From Fragum whitleyi (taxonomy: Eukaryota > Mollusca > Bivalvia > Cardiida > Cardiidae), in NCBI GenBank assembly GCA_948146395.1, contig OX411548.1, forward strand, positions 39,461,737-39,525,736: 64,000 nt of DNA. The letters run 5' to 3'. The notes under the pieces were generated by a model that saw only the letters and a program-made list of their open reading frames with translations, was not told the DNA's origin and made no database searches. The position numbers and the translations under genes were made by a program. This document shows, piece after piece, positions 32,600 through 44,049 of the stretch (positions are counted from its first letter, which is position 1; every line of letters begins with the position of its first letter).

Positions 32600-35180
32600 A
32601 ATCAAAGGAAATCTTTTTCTTCTTTTTAGTAATATTTAGGACAATGCATTTCCTGGGAATAAAACTCCCCATTTTTCCTCCCACTGCATTAACTTGTCTA
32701 GATCTTCTTGCAGGATGATACAGTCTTGCATGTAATTAATAGCTAAGTAAACGGCAGTGTCATCTGCAAACGAACGGACTTGGGAGGTGATGGTGTTAGG
32801 AAGGTCATTAATATATAAGAGAAACGGAGGAGGGCCAAGCACCGATCCCTGAGGAACTCCTGACGTGACTACTTTCTGTTCTGCCTATAAGAAAAGATTT
32901 AATCCACATGAGAGCAGCATTGTTTACTCCATGTTCCTGCAATTGATACAAAAGCTTTAGGTGTCTAACTTTATCAAAAGCCTTGCTGAAGTCTAACAAA
33001 ACTAGGTCAGTTTGTTTTCCGTCATTGAGGTTTCTGGCAAGATGGTCGGTCAGATGCAGTAGCTTGGTTTCACATGAGCGCCGTTCTCCGAAGCCATGCT
33101 GCAAGTCATAAAGAATAATATTTTTGTCAAAATGTTTAGTTAGATTTGATGCTACAATTTGTTCAAGAACTTTACACAATATACATGTTAAGGATATAGG
33201 CCAGTAATTTGGAGGATCTTCTTTGTTTCCTTTCTTAAAGAGTGGAGTCACGTTTGCCTTTGTCCATACATGGGGGAGGTTTATCAGTATCTAGGGATTT
33301 CTGAAAGAGAATATGCAAGATAGAAGAACTTTGATAACATAAGTTTTTTAGTACTAGAGACTTGATGTTGTCTGGTCTTGCTGCTTTGTCTGGTTTCACG
33401 TTGGATATTAGTTTCTGTATTCCACCAGTGCAGATGGTAATGTCTGGCATGACTGGATATTTGCTGAAAGAGGAGGAAAACTTATTTTGTCTTATGGATA
33501 AAAGGCAGGACCGAGCCAGTGAAATTGGTGTCGTTGGAGTAAAGAATGATTGAAACTGTCGATAAAGAATATCCGCCTTTTTTGTATTATCCGATTTGAT
33601 GGTACCTGAAATTTTATCAAGAAGGGGAGCTATCCTGCTGCGTCTTGCTTGGCATTTTTTTCACCAGACTGAACAGTTTCTTATTATCAAACCTTGTGGC
33701 TTTCTCCTTGTTTTCAGTGTTTCCATCAAGGCCTAAAATATATTCAATATAGTTATTGTAAGAGACTGTTATTTGTTTCCATCTTTCTTTAATCTGAAAT
33801 AAACTTGATCCTTTTTCCTAATTAGACGCTTTATAGGCTGTGAGATCCATGGAAGTGATCTCTTATAAAGAATTTGAATCTACCCTATTCAGCTTTTTTG
33901 TAGAGATGGAACTGTCTCGGCTGTTGTTTGGTAATCTGTGGCTTTATATCTGCAAAAGTAGAGACATTACTATGGTCTGATATACCTGGGAGACATTTTA
34001 CATTTTTAATTAAAGTGTGGTTTGAAGTTAATAAAAGGTCCAGTGTGATTTCTCCTCTGGTGCTTTCTGTTACCATCTGCGTGAGGTTAAAATCTGAAAG
34101 CAAACCACTAAATTCTTAATACAAGTTAGTATGATTGCATCCTGACTTTAAGACTGTTGCATAGTCAATACTCCATGAGAACTTAGGGAAGTTGAAATAA
34201 CCTAGTACCCAAACATATCCTTTGAGGTTTCTGGTCAGATCAAGAGATTTTTAAAATTCATTAAAGCTATGGATGTCGGACTCTTCCGGTCTGTAGTAAG
34301 CTTCGATATTAAGAGGTTTACATGTTTTGTCCCGCAATTTAATCCAAATAATTTCGCAATCAGTCTTTAATTGTTTGTGTTCTGTTGCAAGGAAAGTATC
34401 TTTAACCAGGATGAATACTCCTCCGCCTTTTGGTTGACCTGTCTATTCTAAAAGGTGTATATCCTAAAGATTTCGGAAAGAATTCACAATCTGCACGTTG
34501 ACTATTTAACCAGGATTCTGTACCTACAACTATATCAGGGTTTTGTTGATCTATCATGCAAATAAATTCTGCTTTTTTGTTGACAATGGACTGGCAATTA
34601 ACTGAAATTACTTTAAGCTGAAAAGAATTATTATTTTGTTTAAATTTCTGTCTCTGAGCTGAATTTCTGGTGGTTATACTTTGATAATGAAAGTCGGTCT
34701 TCTCACCCAGTACGCTGTTGCTACTCTGCGATGGAAAAGAAGACATTGAAAGGTTTGAATGTTTAGAGAATGGCGTGTCTTGCGCTACAAGATCAAAATA
34801 AGTTTCATTTGAAATACATGTATCTTGATATTTGATGTGGAACCACCTCTGCCAAGTGTCGCATTCAACAGCATTGTCATCGTTGTAAACCTCATATTGA
34901 CAAGATCCACACGGAAAATCAGGGCCAGGATTCTACATCTGCAGATGAAGACAATAAGAGAAAACATAAATAAGTTAGGGAAGAATTTCTTGTGTATTTC
35001 ACGACCGGAATGGACCACCGGGTTGATTTCAGCAAACAGGCTCAGACATATAAATTACTGGGAAGTACATTTGGGTTAGTAAAAGCTAAGGGTTGATCTT
35101 CTGTTGTTGGGTCTGTTCCAATCTGGATGCTGAGCCAGGAAGCTGCAATGAGAATCGTGGCTAACGCACCTGTAACAAAA
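32600..35180 (-). mobile_element. Decayed CR1/jockey-like LINE with endonuclease and RT pieces
   Basis: Frames on the minus strand show a LINE order from high to low coordinate. Endonuclease pieces come first (34.75-33.9 kb: VISVNCQSIV, GTESWLNSQ, CLPGISDH). RT pieces follow (33.45-32.6 kb: DKAARPDNIKS, PLFKKGNKEDPPNYWPISLT, LYDLQHGFGERRSCETKLL, VLLDFSKAFDKV, SFADDTAVYL). Several frameshifts and stops break it and the 3' end is lost near 32.6 kb. The 35.18-34.79 kb part (ALATILIAASWLSIQ) is probably its 5' leader or an ORF1 remnant. Confidence 0.85.
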
Positions 35181-35199
35181 CTTAGTAAACTTGTAAACA

Positions 35200-37740
35200 A
35201 ACTTAGTGTCACGTACACGGGTCAAGGTAACCGTATCTAGAAAAAGAAAATTACTTTAAAAATGTTTTCTTTGTATAAAATCTACGTTGATCAACGGAAC
35301 ATCACCCCAAAATGGTCAGAGTATCTTCTTGTGTCAGTTAGTACAATCCCTGAAGCCGAAAAAGAGGTTTAATTTCGATTTTTCGCAAAAAACAGCCGTA
35401 AAAAGCACGACGCATGCGAACTTTTTTAAAAAAGATTTTCTAAAAATAGATTGACCTGTCTGATATCATTTTAAGTTATCAGACAGGTGTTATCATGTCA
35501 ACACAGGCTTCATTGCATGATACAACTGAAAAAATGTTGAAAGCTGTGTAAAACCTCATTTAAACAAACATTTTGAAATCCATGCATAAATGTAGGACTT
35601 ATTTCCCGTACATATTTGGACGGATAAATGGGTAGACGGACGCAATAATTACAAGCGGGTTTGACAAAAGTCTGCTTAAAAGATGAGATAACATGCAAAT
35701 ATCCGTAAAAATCCAGATTATAATCATAGACAATTGTTATATAACCCGATTCTTGTCAACTGCCGGTGATCATAACAAACATTTACTATCTGATGACTTG
35801 ATTGTCAAACATGGAACAGTTTGTTTGTGTTTTAGGTTTGAGTGGTAAAGATGAAAAGGATATTAGCGTATTGGGCTGTACGCAAAGACACATCATGCCG
35901 TGAAAAGGGGATTGAGGGAGTAAGAGAAATAGAGAGAGTGAGAGAGGACAGATAGAGAGAGCTATCGACTTTTACATTTCTCAACATACATGTATATCGT
36001 CGATCGTCAGTCAAAACCATGTAATACATGTACAAGATTTCGATCACTTTCTACATTATGCTTGGTGTACTTTAAAGTGTGATTGTCTGATTCCTTTTTG
36101 TATAAAATGGAAGAATAGAGAATTACATAATTTTGGTATTATTCTTATATTTCAACGCTTATCGCTTCTCCGTATTTTTTTTCACAATTAAAATTCTGTT
36201 TTTATCTGCTTTGAAAAATGTAAAACCCAATTGCACAATCCTTATCGCATGACCTTACTGCTTTACCTGCTCGCGTTGTACCGGTAATCATGTGTATTCC
36301 GGTAGTTCCACTACACGTAGTAATACCAGGGACGGCTACCATTCCAGTTATTCTATTCGCAAAGTTTTCATGAGTGACCTCCCTTAAACCATGTAGAAAT
36401 AGAGCGCGGCAAGGTGACATTTGAAGGCATGCACTCCACTTTTTTTCTATATCTTTTTAGCAAGGCTTTTTTGGCGAGGGAAACCAAGGGTTCCATTTAC
36501 CTATAGGTATTGTAAGCCACATTCCGAACTCACTTCAAAGGAAAAATGTCGAACGCTATGCTCACTATATAGCGCTGAGTCCGCCAAAAAAAACCCTAAT
36601 TCCCAAGGTATAGATTACTAAGCCCGATACCGCTTTGCAGACAGGCGCAACTCGGCGTTTTTATAATTTTAGTTGAGTTGAAAGGTTTGCTACTAGTCAG
36701 TCAATTTATCCATTCGATTATTCCGTCTAACAATCGTATTAATGCTGTTTTTCTAGGGACACAAGCTCGTCGGCTCATTACAAGACAACAATGTTTGGAC
36801 AGGTCCAAATTGTAAAGGGTTGTAGATTACATACAATATGTGGGCAAATCAGTACAATTTGTAGCAGAAAGGGTAGATAACATTAGGGAAAAAAGTAGAA
36901 AGTGTTAGTTAGCAGCAATTTCTTCTTTTCCCTATTAGTAAGGTCATCCGTCAAGATAAAGTTTAAAAGCTTTGTATCTTTATCACAGCAGTGATTTTGG
37001 CAGTGAAAAGTAAAAAAATATCTGGTATACATTATAAGGACAATGTGAATAATCAAGGTTATATTCCAGAAAATTGACCTCGTGTGTTGTTTCGTCTTTT
37101 CAGTTCCCTCGCCTTCAGTACTATCAGTACTTTGATTTTAGCACAGCGTAGTGATATGCAAGCACTGCGTTGAACATACAATGCACTTCGTGTCGCACAA
37201 AAGTTGATGACGTAAACTAGACCTATTGTTTGGCGCGCGTGAGCACAAACAGCTACGTAGAACACACGTTTTTCGGTTTTTGACCTGATTAACTTTTTCC
37301 AGGATACATGGTTGTTTCCTATGGCCTGCTAGACCAGGCAAAAATATCTTTGCGGTATCAATAAACTATGTAGAAACCTTGTTGACGCCACTTTCAAAAT
37401 CGCAGTTGTCAGACGGATACAATTCTTGAAATAGACTACATTGAACCTTGGTGAGCACTACTTTTTTGAAAAGCTATTAACGTCTGACTGGATCATTCTT
37501 ACGCGGTAACACTAGCGAACGTAAACGTCCACCAAAAATCAATTGACCAATCATAAACTCATTTGCATTGAGACGACTGGATAATTTTTGCTATTGTGTT
37601 TGAAATATTTTCGTAAAATGGCCGACTTCAACGTCGAAGCTACAGCTTAAATAATTATTGAGCTGTATTTACGACGTCTAGGTCGTCCTTAAACGATCCA
37701 CTGTTTATTCATATCCTTGACCCTAATAATTTTCAGATGA
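35200..37740. other. Intergenic stretch with small repeats
   Basis: It holds a piece of a TATCAGACAGGTGTTAT repeat (35.45-35.56 kb), a GAGAGAGTGAGAGAGG microsatellite (35.93-35.96 kb) and an inverted fragment of the 2.46-kb MITE (36.79-36.95 kb). No host exon is recognised. Confidence 0.4.
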
Positions 37741-37744
37741 ATAG

Positions 37745-37895
37745 AGAATAACATTTATGTGTCTTAAAACATCAATGTTATCTGGTCGAGTGTTGGGAGA
37801 ATTTATCATGACGAGGCTTTGTCGAGTCTTGATAACTTCTAACAGTTGAGACCAAATAACATTGATATCTTAAGACAATTATATGTTATTCTTTT
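37745..37895. repeat. Foldback with GAATAACAT ends
   Basis: Arms of about 40 bp: GAATAACATTTATGTGTCTT with AAGACAATTATATGTTATTC, and CAATGTTATCTGGTC with GACCAAATAACATTG. The loop carries ACGAGGCTTTGTCGAG. Confidence 0.7.
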
Positions 37896-38084
37896 TATCA
37901 TGCAATCATTTTCAGCACTTAATCATAATAACTCCTTAAACATAAAAGAAATTCAGATGAATGTGAATGCAAATTTGTATTTAAAAACAGACTGTCCGAT
38001 ATGATGTTACGTTACCAGACAAGTGTTATAAGGTCAATAGGCCCTACTGGCTTCGTTGCAGGATAAATGACTGTTATTATCGGA

Positions 38085-38345
38085 GGGGTGTGGTCACTCG
38101 GGAACCTTCGGCGATTCTACGGAATAGACCTCGGGAATAATAAGGGCGCAGCCATGAAAGCGCGTCATTTTGCACGTGGGTTTATATGACGTCACAAACA
38201 TAACTAAGGATGACGTTGCGAAAAATAAAATCAACGTAAGGTTAAAATTGGGCACTTTATGATTTGAAAACAAAACGCAGTGTTTTACTGCGTTTTGCTT
38301 TCAAATTATAACATGCAAAATGATCTCCGCAGGCGATCTAAAACC
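38085..38345 (+). repeat. Paired repeat with GGCGATTCTACGGAATAGAC, copy 2
   Basis: See the features shared with 32046-32350. It also has TGACGTCAC, which copy 1 has as TGACGCCAC. A short adjoining stretch (TCCGATATGATG..CCAGAC) resembles 35450-35560. Confidence 0.65.
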
Positions 38346-38812
38346 ATTAAAGGAATATACTAGGCCCTAGTCTTCAAGCGTATTAACCAAAGAACCGTCA
38401 GAGGCCGGATTACCGAAAAATGACCAAAAATTACTACACTTACGTCCGAGGTACTTTTCAGTTTACGGAAAAGTCCGAGCGATGTTCCGAATGGGGTGTG
38501 GTATGACGGATGTCCATCGGCGGTACCAGCAGTCCACCTATTCTTGAAAATTTCTAGCACATTTTAAGTTATATATGTAACCCGTCACGAGAAAATGGAC
38601 CGCCTGGGAACTCTGTAAAATAAATATTAGAAAAGAGAGATTGGGTACATCATCGGTCAACCTGACAAAGGCTTTGTAAAATTGTTATACAGAAAGGTAG
38701 AATGATCCAGGGTTCTAAGGGACGCAGGTTTTGCGAGTCTGAGACTCTCAATTATTTAGCCAGGAACCTCTAAACAACAAAATGTGAGTCCCAAGGACCC
38801 TCTGGGGATCAG

Positions 38813-38866
38813 CTTCAGAAAAGAATTGAAGACTGTTTTATGCAGTCTTCAATTCTTTCCTGAAGA
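38813..38866. repeat. Hairpin CTTCAGAAAAGAATTGAAGA
   Basis: AGAATTGAAGACTG pairs with CAGTCTTCAATTCT. Copies are at 45832-45884 (near perfect) and 28131-28194 (diverged). All three lie near GGGAGTCCCTGCTTTA-type sequence, so they probably belong to one larger element. Confidence 0.6.
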
Positions 38867-38869
38867 TGA

Positions 38870-39370
38870 GCCCAACCTAGAAATATTTAGCCAATACTTT
38901 CTTAACCTTTAACCAGGGAATAGCTCTAAATTCATACAAAACAGATTTAATGCTTAAAAGAGATAGTGTTTACCTTAAACAGGGACTCCCAAACTTTATG
39001 AAAGGACCCCTTAGATCCCAATTATCGAGTCCTTTAGACCCCATTTTGTAAAAATAAGGCTTAAACCCTGATGATCATTCTAGATTTAGTCCTAGTCAGC
39101 CTGCGCAGCCCGCCCAAACTAACTGGGACCGACACTTATGCATTGCCCAGATGTCCTTTTTTTTGTGTGACGGGTCACATATCATTAAAAGTTCGATCAG
39201 ACATTTTCGAATAAAAAATCAACCGGACTTCACCGAATCGTTCGAATTTTAATCAATATGAACAAAAATGAGAAACGTATTCTATGGGTCAAAATTACTT
39301 ATTTGAATGGTTTAAGTAATACAGTGAACGAACGGTTTTGATTCCAATTGGAAGGGAATAACGCATATTT
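38870..39370. other. Short intergenic spacer before the Mab-21 3' end
   Basis: It contains a CAGGGACTCCCAAACTTTATG segment inverted relative to 28.02 and 45.69 kb. Otherwise nothing is recognised. Confidence 0.4.
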
Positions 39371-39373
39371 CAT

Positions 39374-39379
39374 TTTATT
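39374..39379 (-). promoter_or_regulatory. Polyadenylation signal AATAAA of the Mab-21 gene
   Basis: On the minus strand, AATAAA falls 7 nt after the TAA stop at 39386-39388, so the 3' UTR would be only a few tens of bases. No other canonical hexamer is closer. Confidence 0.5.
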
Positions 39380-39385
39380 CAATTT

Positions 39386-42300
39386 TTACATTTTTGTCAC
39401 CAAGGCTTCACCCGTTTGCCTTAAGTTATTCGACAGGCAAAGCACAACACCCGTGTCTGATCGTACCATTTGATATATCAACATAAGAATGTGCCATTTA
39501 GCTACGTTGTAGTCGGTTCTGATTCTCAATGACCAACAGAAACACTCATATGCTTCCCACTGTCTGTTTTCCTGAACGTACATCCAACCTAAAATGTTGT
39601 ATGCTGTTTCCCGATGTCCAAGATTAAGATCAGTGCTGATAAGGTGACTTAGTTTGGCCATTACATATCTCTTATGGCATGCCCTGCGATCGGGTTTGCA
39701 AAACGATACAAACTGTTTGCTTATTATACCCTGCTTTGCACGTGCAAATGCGTGCAAAGCGGGGTTTAATTTACAAACAGGTTGCACTATTTCGTCATCC
39801 TGATCGTAGGGCAGGTTTGGGTTGGAACACACCAGATACCACAGAAGGTAGAAGTAAACTTTTGCATCAACCACAATCCATCTCAACCAGCCCTCTGGTG
39901 GAAAGTCCAAACAACGATACATCTCGTACTGCAGTATCTTAGGGATAAGACTGGTTTGGTTTGGGAAAAATATCAGACAACCTGATACACAGTCTTTTTG
40001 AAACGCTTCAAATGTTAGATCCTCCTTTGAAATCCTATTCAATAAATCTTGGTTCATATGAAATTTCTTACTGTGACATCCACAAATAGATATTACATAA
40101 GGTTTTAAAAACATTTCACAATCTAGCAGAACATTTTCACATTCTTTTATCCGACCAGTTAAAAGATAGAGTGTTGCAACTATCAGTCGGGCATGAAAAC
40201 GATCACTATCTTGCCCAATGTTTGCTTCATCCTTCAATTCATTTATTATAAAATCACAGTTATTCTTTTCTTTATTCATTATTTCAATAGTTGCTTTAAT
40301 TTGTGCATGCATTAAGTTGAAGTATTGTTTGAATCGCCCGGGAAATTCTCGCAGGTTTTCTGCCTCTTTTTCTTGGATCTTTATTGTTTGCAGATCTTCT
40401 TGCAGAAGATCAGGTGCAAACCGCCGATCAAGACTGGCGAGATGTTCGTGTACAACGAATTTTTTACCCTGCAAAAAACTATAGGTTCGCGCATAACCTG
40501 AAATTTTACGAATATGCTTGAATACCAAAGCATTTTTAAGTACATGTTCACTTTCTTTGCTATATCTGATGATCTCCCAAAGCTTATGACCAAGAAATGA
40601 AAAATCTAATTCATTCACCAGTACAGATTTCAAAACATTTCCAAGTTTTTGCAAAGTGTCTTTGTTCAATTTATCAAACATATTTTCTTTCATAATGAAA
40701 TAATTCGGACAATTCCTTTCTTCTATCCAGGAAAGAAGCAACTTTAGCCCTAGTCGTAGGAAGTAAATGATATTTTTTGGTACCCATGATTTGGGGTTAT
40801 TGTTTTCAATTAAATGAAATAAACACGTTTTGCAATGATATGACGTGATTGAATCACACACCTCTTTGTCTAATATATTCTTAACGAACTTAAGGAGGCA
40901 GTAGCATTTATATTGAGTTTCATTTAAGCTCAACATGAGTTCTCGCTCTTGCAGTGTAAACGATAATCTCCATTCTGTATTATCATTCTGACTGCTTGGA
41001 TGTCCGACTGGAACAAAAAAGCAACCATGTGAACACATTTTTTGTAATAAATCATTTGGCGGCCAATCATAAGGACGGACTCTTTTCGTCCATTCATCCG
41101 CACAAAGAGGTATAGTCCGACATTTATGGGCCTCCACGTTATCTAATGCCAAATCCGAATGTCCTGATGTAATTCGTTCTGCCGGACCGTGCCTTTCACT
41201 CGGAAACCTGCCCCACGCATGCCGTACAAGTAAACGTCCATTTTCATCAAATTTACTGTGTTTGTAATTGCTGTTTTCGATCGTTAGCGGTATTCCGTCA
41301 AGTACTTCCTGTAACTTCACATACCCCGGTTTAGTGTCACAATCTGTCAATATCAAAAGCGCCCAACCTTTCTGGGGTGCATCGTCTATATTCTCTATGA
41401 CAGGAGAACCACTATCATGCAGAAAATCTATATCTGACTGTAAACCGGGTACTGTTGTGCCTTCAATTAGACTTCCAACTACATGAATGGGATACTTGTG
41501 GAACATTATTGCATTTATATCCATTTCCATTTCTTCTATTAATGTTGCCATCGGACGTACACGTGTTCTACTCTCCTCTGATACCCCTATAACATCAAGT
41601 GCTCTAAACAGATGCTCAGAGAGGTCATGATGTAGAGGGTCATTCTGATCCTCATCTAGACTTCCTATAAATAAATTGAAATATGAATGTGAGTCGTCAC
41701 GCGAAAACGAACCATTTAGGAACATCGCACAATACATATTTGAAAATGAGAAGTGGTTCCAGTGCAGGCTTACCACAAATCGCATTTTAAAGATTCGTTC
41801 ACTGAAGGGTTTGTTGATTATTCTAGATTCAGAAAATCAGTATAGTGCGAAAAGTTTCACACCCCAGTCAGACTGACTAGGATTGACACTTTACGCACTT
41901 CTCAGATGGTCCACTTTCGCTTGACGGGACACAAATAAGTAAATGAACTGCCACCAGTCAGGTATGTCAGCCCGATTTACTCAGTCGGAAGAGCAACAGA
42001 CTTCAAAACAATTGAAGATTAATACCGCGGGTTCGATTTCCCGGCTGGCACAGTAAGAAACTATCGATCTTTCGGATTAGACGTTAAACCTATGTCCCTT
42101 GTGACGAAGCTATACATCGAGCACGTTGAAGAACCGTTGCGGATCTTAGAAGTAATTTCGACACGAATCCTTGCACTATTTCCCGTAACAACTTACTAGG
42201 CCTATAAGCCTGCTTTTTTATATGATATCACATGGATATTTTCAGAACAATGACATAATACGATTAATTTTAGAAACTTGCATTTCTGTTAGAAACATCG

Positions 42301-43586
42301 GCGAAAATAAAGCAAATAAAAGTTATAAGATAAATGTAATACGTACTTAGTGATTTGTATGATAAAAATATCTAACTCGGTCTTGGGAATTGTCGAGGCT
42401 CTTATCAATCCCCGAAACCTCGTTAGATATTTTTTTCATACTAAACACTAAGTACGTATTATATATATCTTATATACCATATTTGTGGCTTCTAGAGTGT
42501 AAACAAGAAATTTGTCATTAAAGCCCCTTTTCCCGTGATATAGCACGGATCCTATCCATTTTAGCAATTTTTACAAGGGACCACCAAGGAATATTTCTGC
42601 CAAATTTGGTTGATTTTGACTCATAAGCTTAGGAGGAGATGTCATTTAAAGAAATTGATGACAAAATTGTCATTAAGACCCCTTTTCCCGTGATATGGCA
42701 TGGATCCTTCCCATTTTCAATAGACTTCATCCTCATGACCTAACAAACATGCTGACCAAGTTTCATGAAGATTGCACCATATTTGTGGCTTCTAGAGTGT
42801 ACACAAGAAATTTTGTCATTAAAGCCCCTTTTCCCGTGATATGGCACGGATACTTTCCATTTGAGCTATTTTTACAAGGGACCACCCAAGGAATATTTCT
42901 GCCAAATTTGATTGATTTTGACCCATAAGTTTAGGAGGAGATGTCGTTTAAAGAAAAAGCTGACGCCGAGATGGACAGACAGACAGACGGACAACGATCG
43001 ATCACAATAGCTCCCTTGAGCACTTCGTGCTCAGGTGAGCTAAAAAAAACACTCCAAAATCTTTAGAAAACATTTTAGATTCTTTCAAGACGATCAACTT
43101 TTAATTTAAATCGATCAAATTATATATTACGATTTTATTAGCTGGTGTCGATCTTTGAGTGTGTAACTGGACCACGAAGACGCACAAACAGAAAATGTAC
43201 GAATACCCTATAAAGGGGGCGGGGTATAATAAATATCGAAATTTTCTTCATCTTGAACAAAATTAGAGATATTGGATTACCCCCCTTTAATTTCACACCC
43301 AAAACCTGCTCCACACACTTATTCAATTTCATTCCAAAATCATTCCAAAATCAGTCGTCTTGTCAATTTCACGCGCACGTTCAAAACGAGGTACTATTTA
43401 TAAAATTTCGCAAAAGGACTCGCATCGCAGGGTTGTTAAAATACATGTACACATATAAGATGTATTTTAACAACCCTGCGATGCGAGTCCTTTTGCGAAT
43501 TTTTATAAATAGTACCTCGTTTGTACACATATAAGATCAAACATACAAAATAGTAAATACAAACCATATGAATCAGGTGTCGCCAT
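39386..43586 (-). CDS. Mab-21 domain protein, cGAS-like-receptor type, two exons
   Basis: The main exon (39386-41664) is open for 758 codons. Reading upstream meets an acceptor (TTTATTTATAG) just before GSLDEDQND, so I replace the run-on N terminus with a short first exon at 43565-43586 (MATPDSY + G), which joins in phase and gives about 766 residues. The nucleotidyltransferase signature is clear: GS at about residues 71-72, then SDIDFL with acids at 85 and 87. A candidate third acid is near 182 (LALDNVEAH). Mab-21 core motifs follow: WP, FVPVGHPSSQ, EWRLSFTLQERELM, SYHCKTCLFH. The C-terminal 150 residues look TPR-like (ETAYNILGWMYVQ...). The family makes nucleotide second messengers after sensing nucleic acid or acts as a non-catalytic scaffold; ligand and product are unknown here. 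An AATAAA signal lies 7 nt past the stop. Confidence 0.85.
39713..39780. repeat. 68-bp palindrome inside the Mab-21 coding sequence
   Basis: CTGTTTGCTTATTATACCC pairs with GGGTTTAATTTACAAACAG and CTGCTTTGCACG with CGTGCAAAGCGG around an 8-nt loop. Weaker pairing extends to about 39683-39815. It covers residues about 624-668 of the protein. Confidence 0.8.
41970..42190 (+). mobile_element. Second type of tRNA-derived SINE in the Mab-21 intron
   Basis: The head resembles a tRNA (GCCCGATTTACTCAGTCGG ... GGTTCGATTTCCCGGCTGGC) but has an over-long anticodon arm and no clean cloverleaf. An unrelated body of about 140 bp follows. I call it a SINE rather than a tRNA gene. Confidence 0.6.
42215..42480. 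mobile_element. Second ATATCTAACTTGG foldback, in the Mab-21 intron
   Basis: It shares AACTTGCATTTCTGTTAGAA and the stem AAAATATCTAACTCGG/CCTCGTTAGATATTTTT with the 21-kb copy. Confidence 0.65.
42475..43045 (+). mobile_element. Helitron-like element, 5'-truncated, in the Mab-21 intron
   Basis: About two units with CCCCTTTTCCCGTGATAT and GGCTTCTAGAGTGTA are followed by GACAGACAGACGGACAACG and the hairpin end GAGCACTTCGTGCTC plus GAGCTAAA. It is oriented opposite to the gene. Confidence 0.7.
43383..43522. repeat. Near-perfect 140-bp foldback in the Mab-21 intron
   Basis: Arms of about 60 bp (AAAACGAGGTACTATTTATA ... to ... TATAAATAGTACCTCGTTT) match with very few differences around a short ATGTACACATATAAGATG centre. 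It begins about 40 nt downstream of the first exon's donor on the transcribed strand. Confidence 0.85.
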
Positions 43587-43666
43587 TGCTCCTCGTCCTT
43601 CGAACCTGCCAAAGAAATTAAAATATATGTACATACATGAAGTCTTTGTCTTCTACAGGTATTCTG

Positions 43667-44043
43667 AGTAATTAATGAACTGGCAGGGCGGGACTTAACC
43701 GTGACGTAATTCGACGAGTTTACTTTTCAATAGTTTGGGTTCTTTCAAATTTTATTCGGTAATCATCGTTAACGCGTGCTAATAACGGTACTCTAAAGTC
43801 TAAAGGATTCACGTCCTTAGAGAGAGTGAACACATTTCGTCGTTTGGTTACCAAGGTCTCGTAACTTCAGCTTGATTAAGCTGAAGTTACGAGGGTTTGG
43901 TTACCAATCTACGATTTAAGGTCTCGAGTTATTTATGTCGACTCTCTTTAGAAGAAGGCTATTTCAGATAAAAGCTGATTTCTCTTAACCTTAAGTGCAA
44001 CGACCCGTTACTTAGGCTCTGCCCTGCCAGGGCATTAATCATG
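43667..44043. mobile_element. ~375-bp MITE with central palindrome
   Basis: Ends ATTAATGAACTGGCAGGGC and GCCCTGCCAGGGCATTAAT are inverted repeats. The centre is CTCGTAACTTCAGCTT/AAGCTGAAGTTACGAG. It lies about 80 bp upstream of the Mab-21 first coding exon. Confidence 0.65.
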
Positions 44044-44049
44044 GATAAT

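Noticed and set aside
36202..36420. Minus-strand ORF with Gly/Thr-rich sequence and a possible GTAAAG donor
   Set aside because: No partner exon in phase nearby and no recognised motif.
39679..39985. Plus-strand ORFs inside the Mab-21 gene
   Set aside because: Antisense shadows; their likeness to the coding strand comes from the palindrome.
41665..41785. In-frame extension of the Mab-21 ORF to the Met at 41785
   Set aside because: These 33-40 residues lie beyond a good splice acceptor, do not resemble the family's N terminus, and a phase-compatible first exon exists at 43565-43586.
41970..42050. tRNA gene
   Set aside because: A and B boxes are present, but the anticodon arm is too long and no clean cloverleaf forms; a SINE head is more likely.
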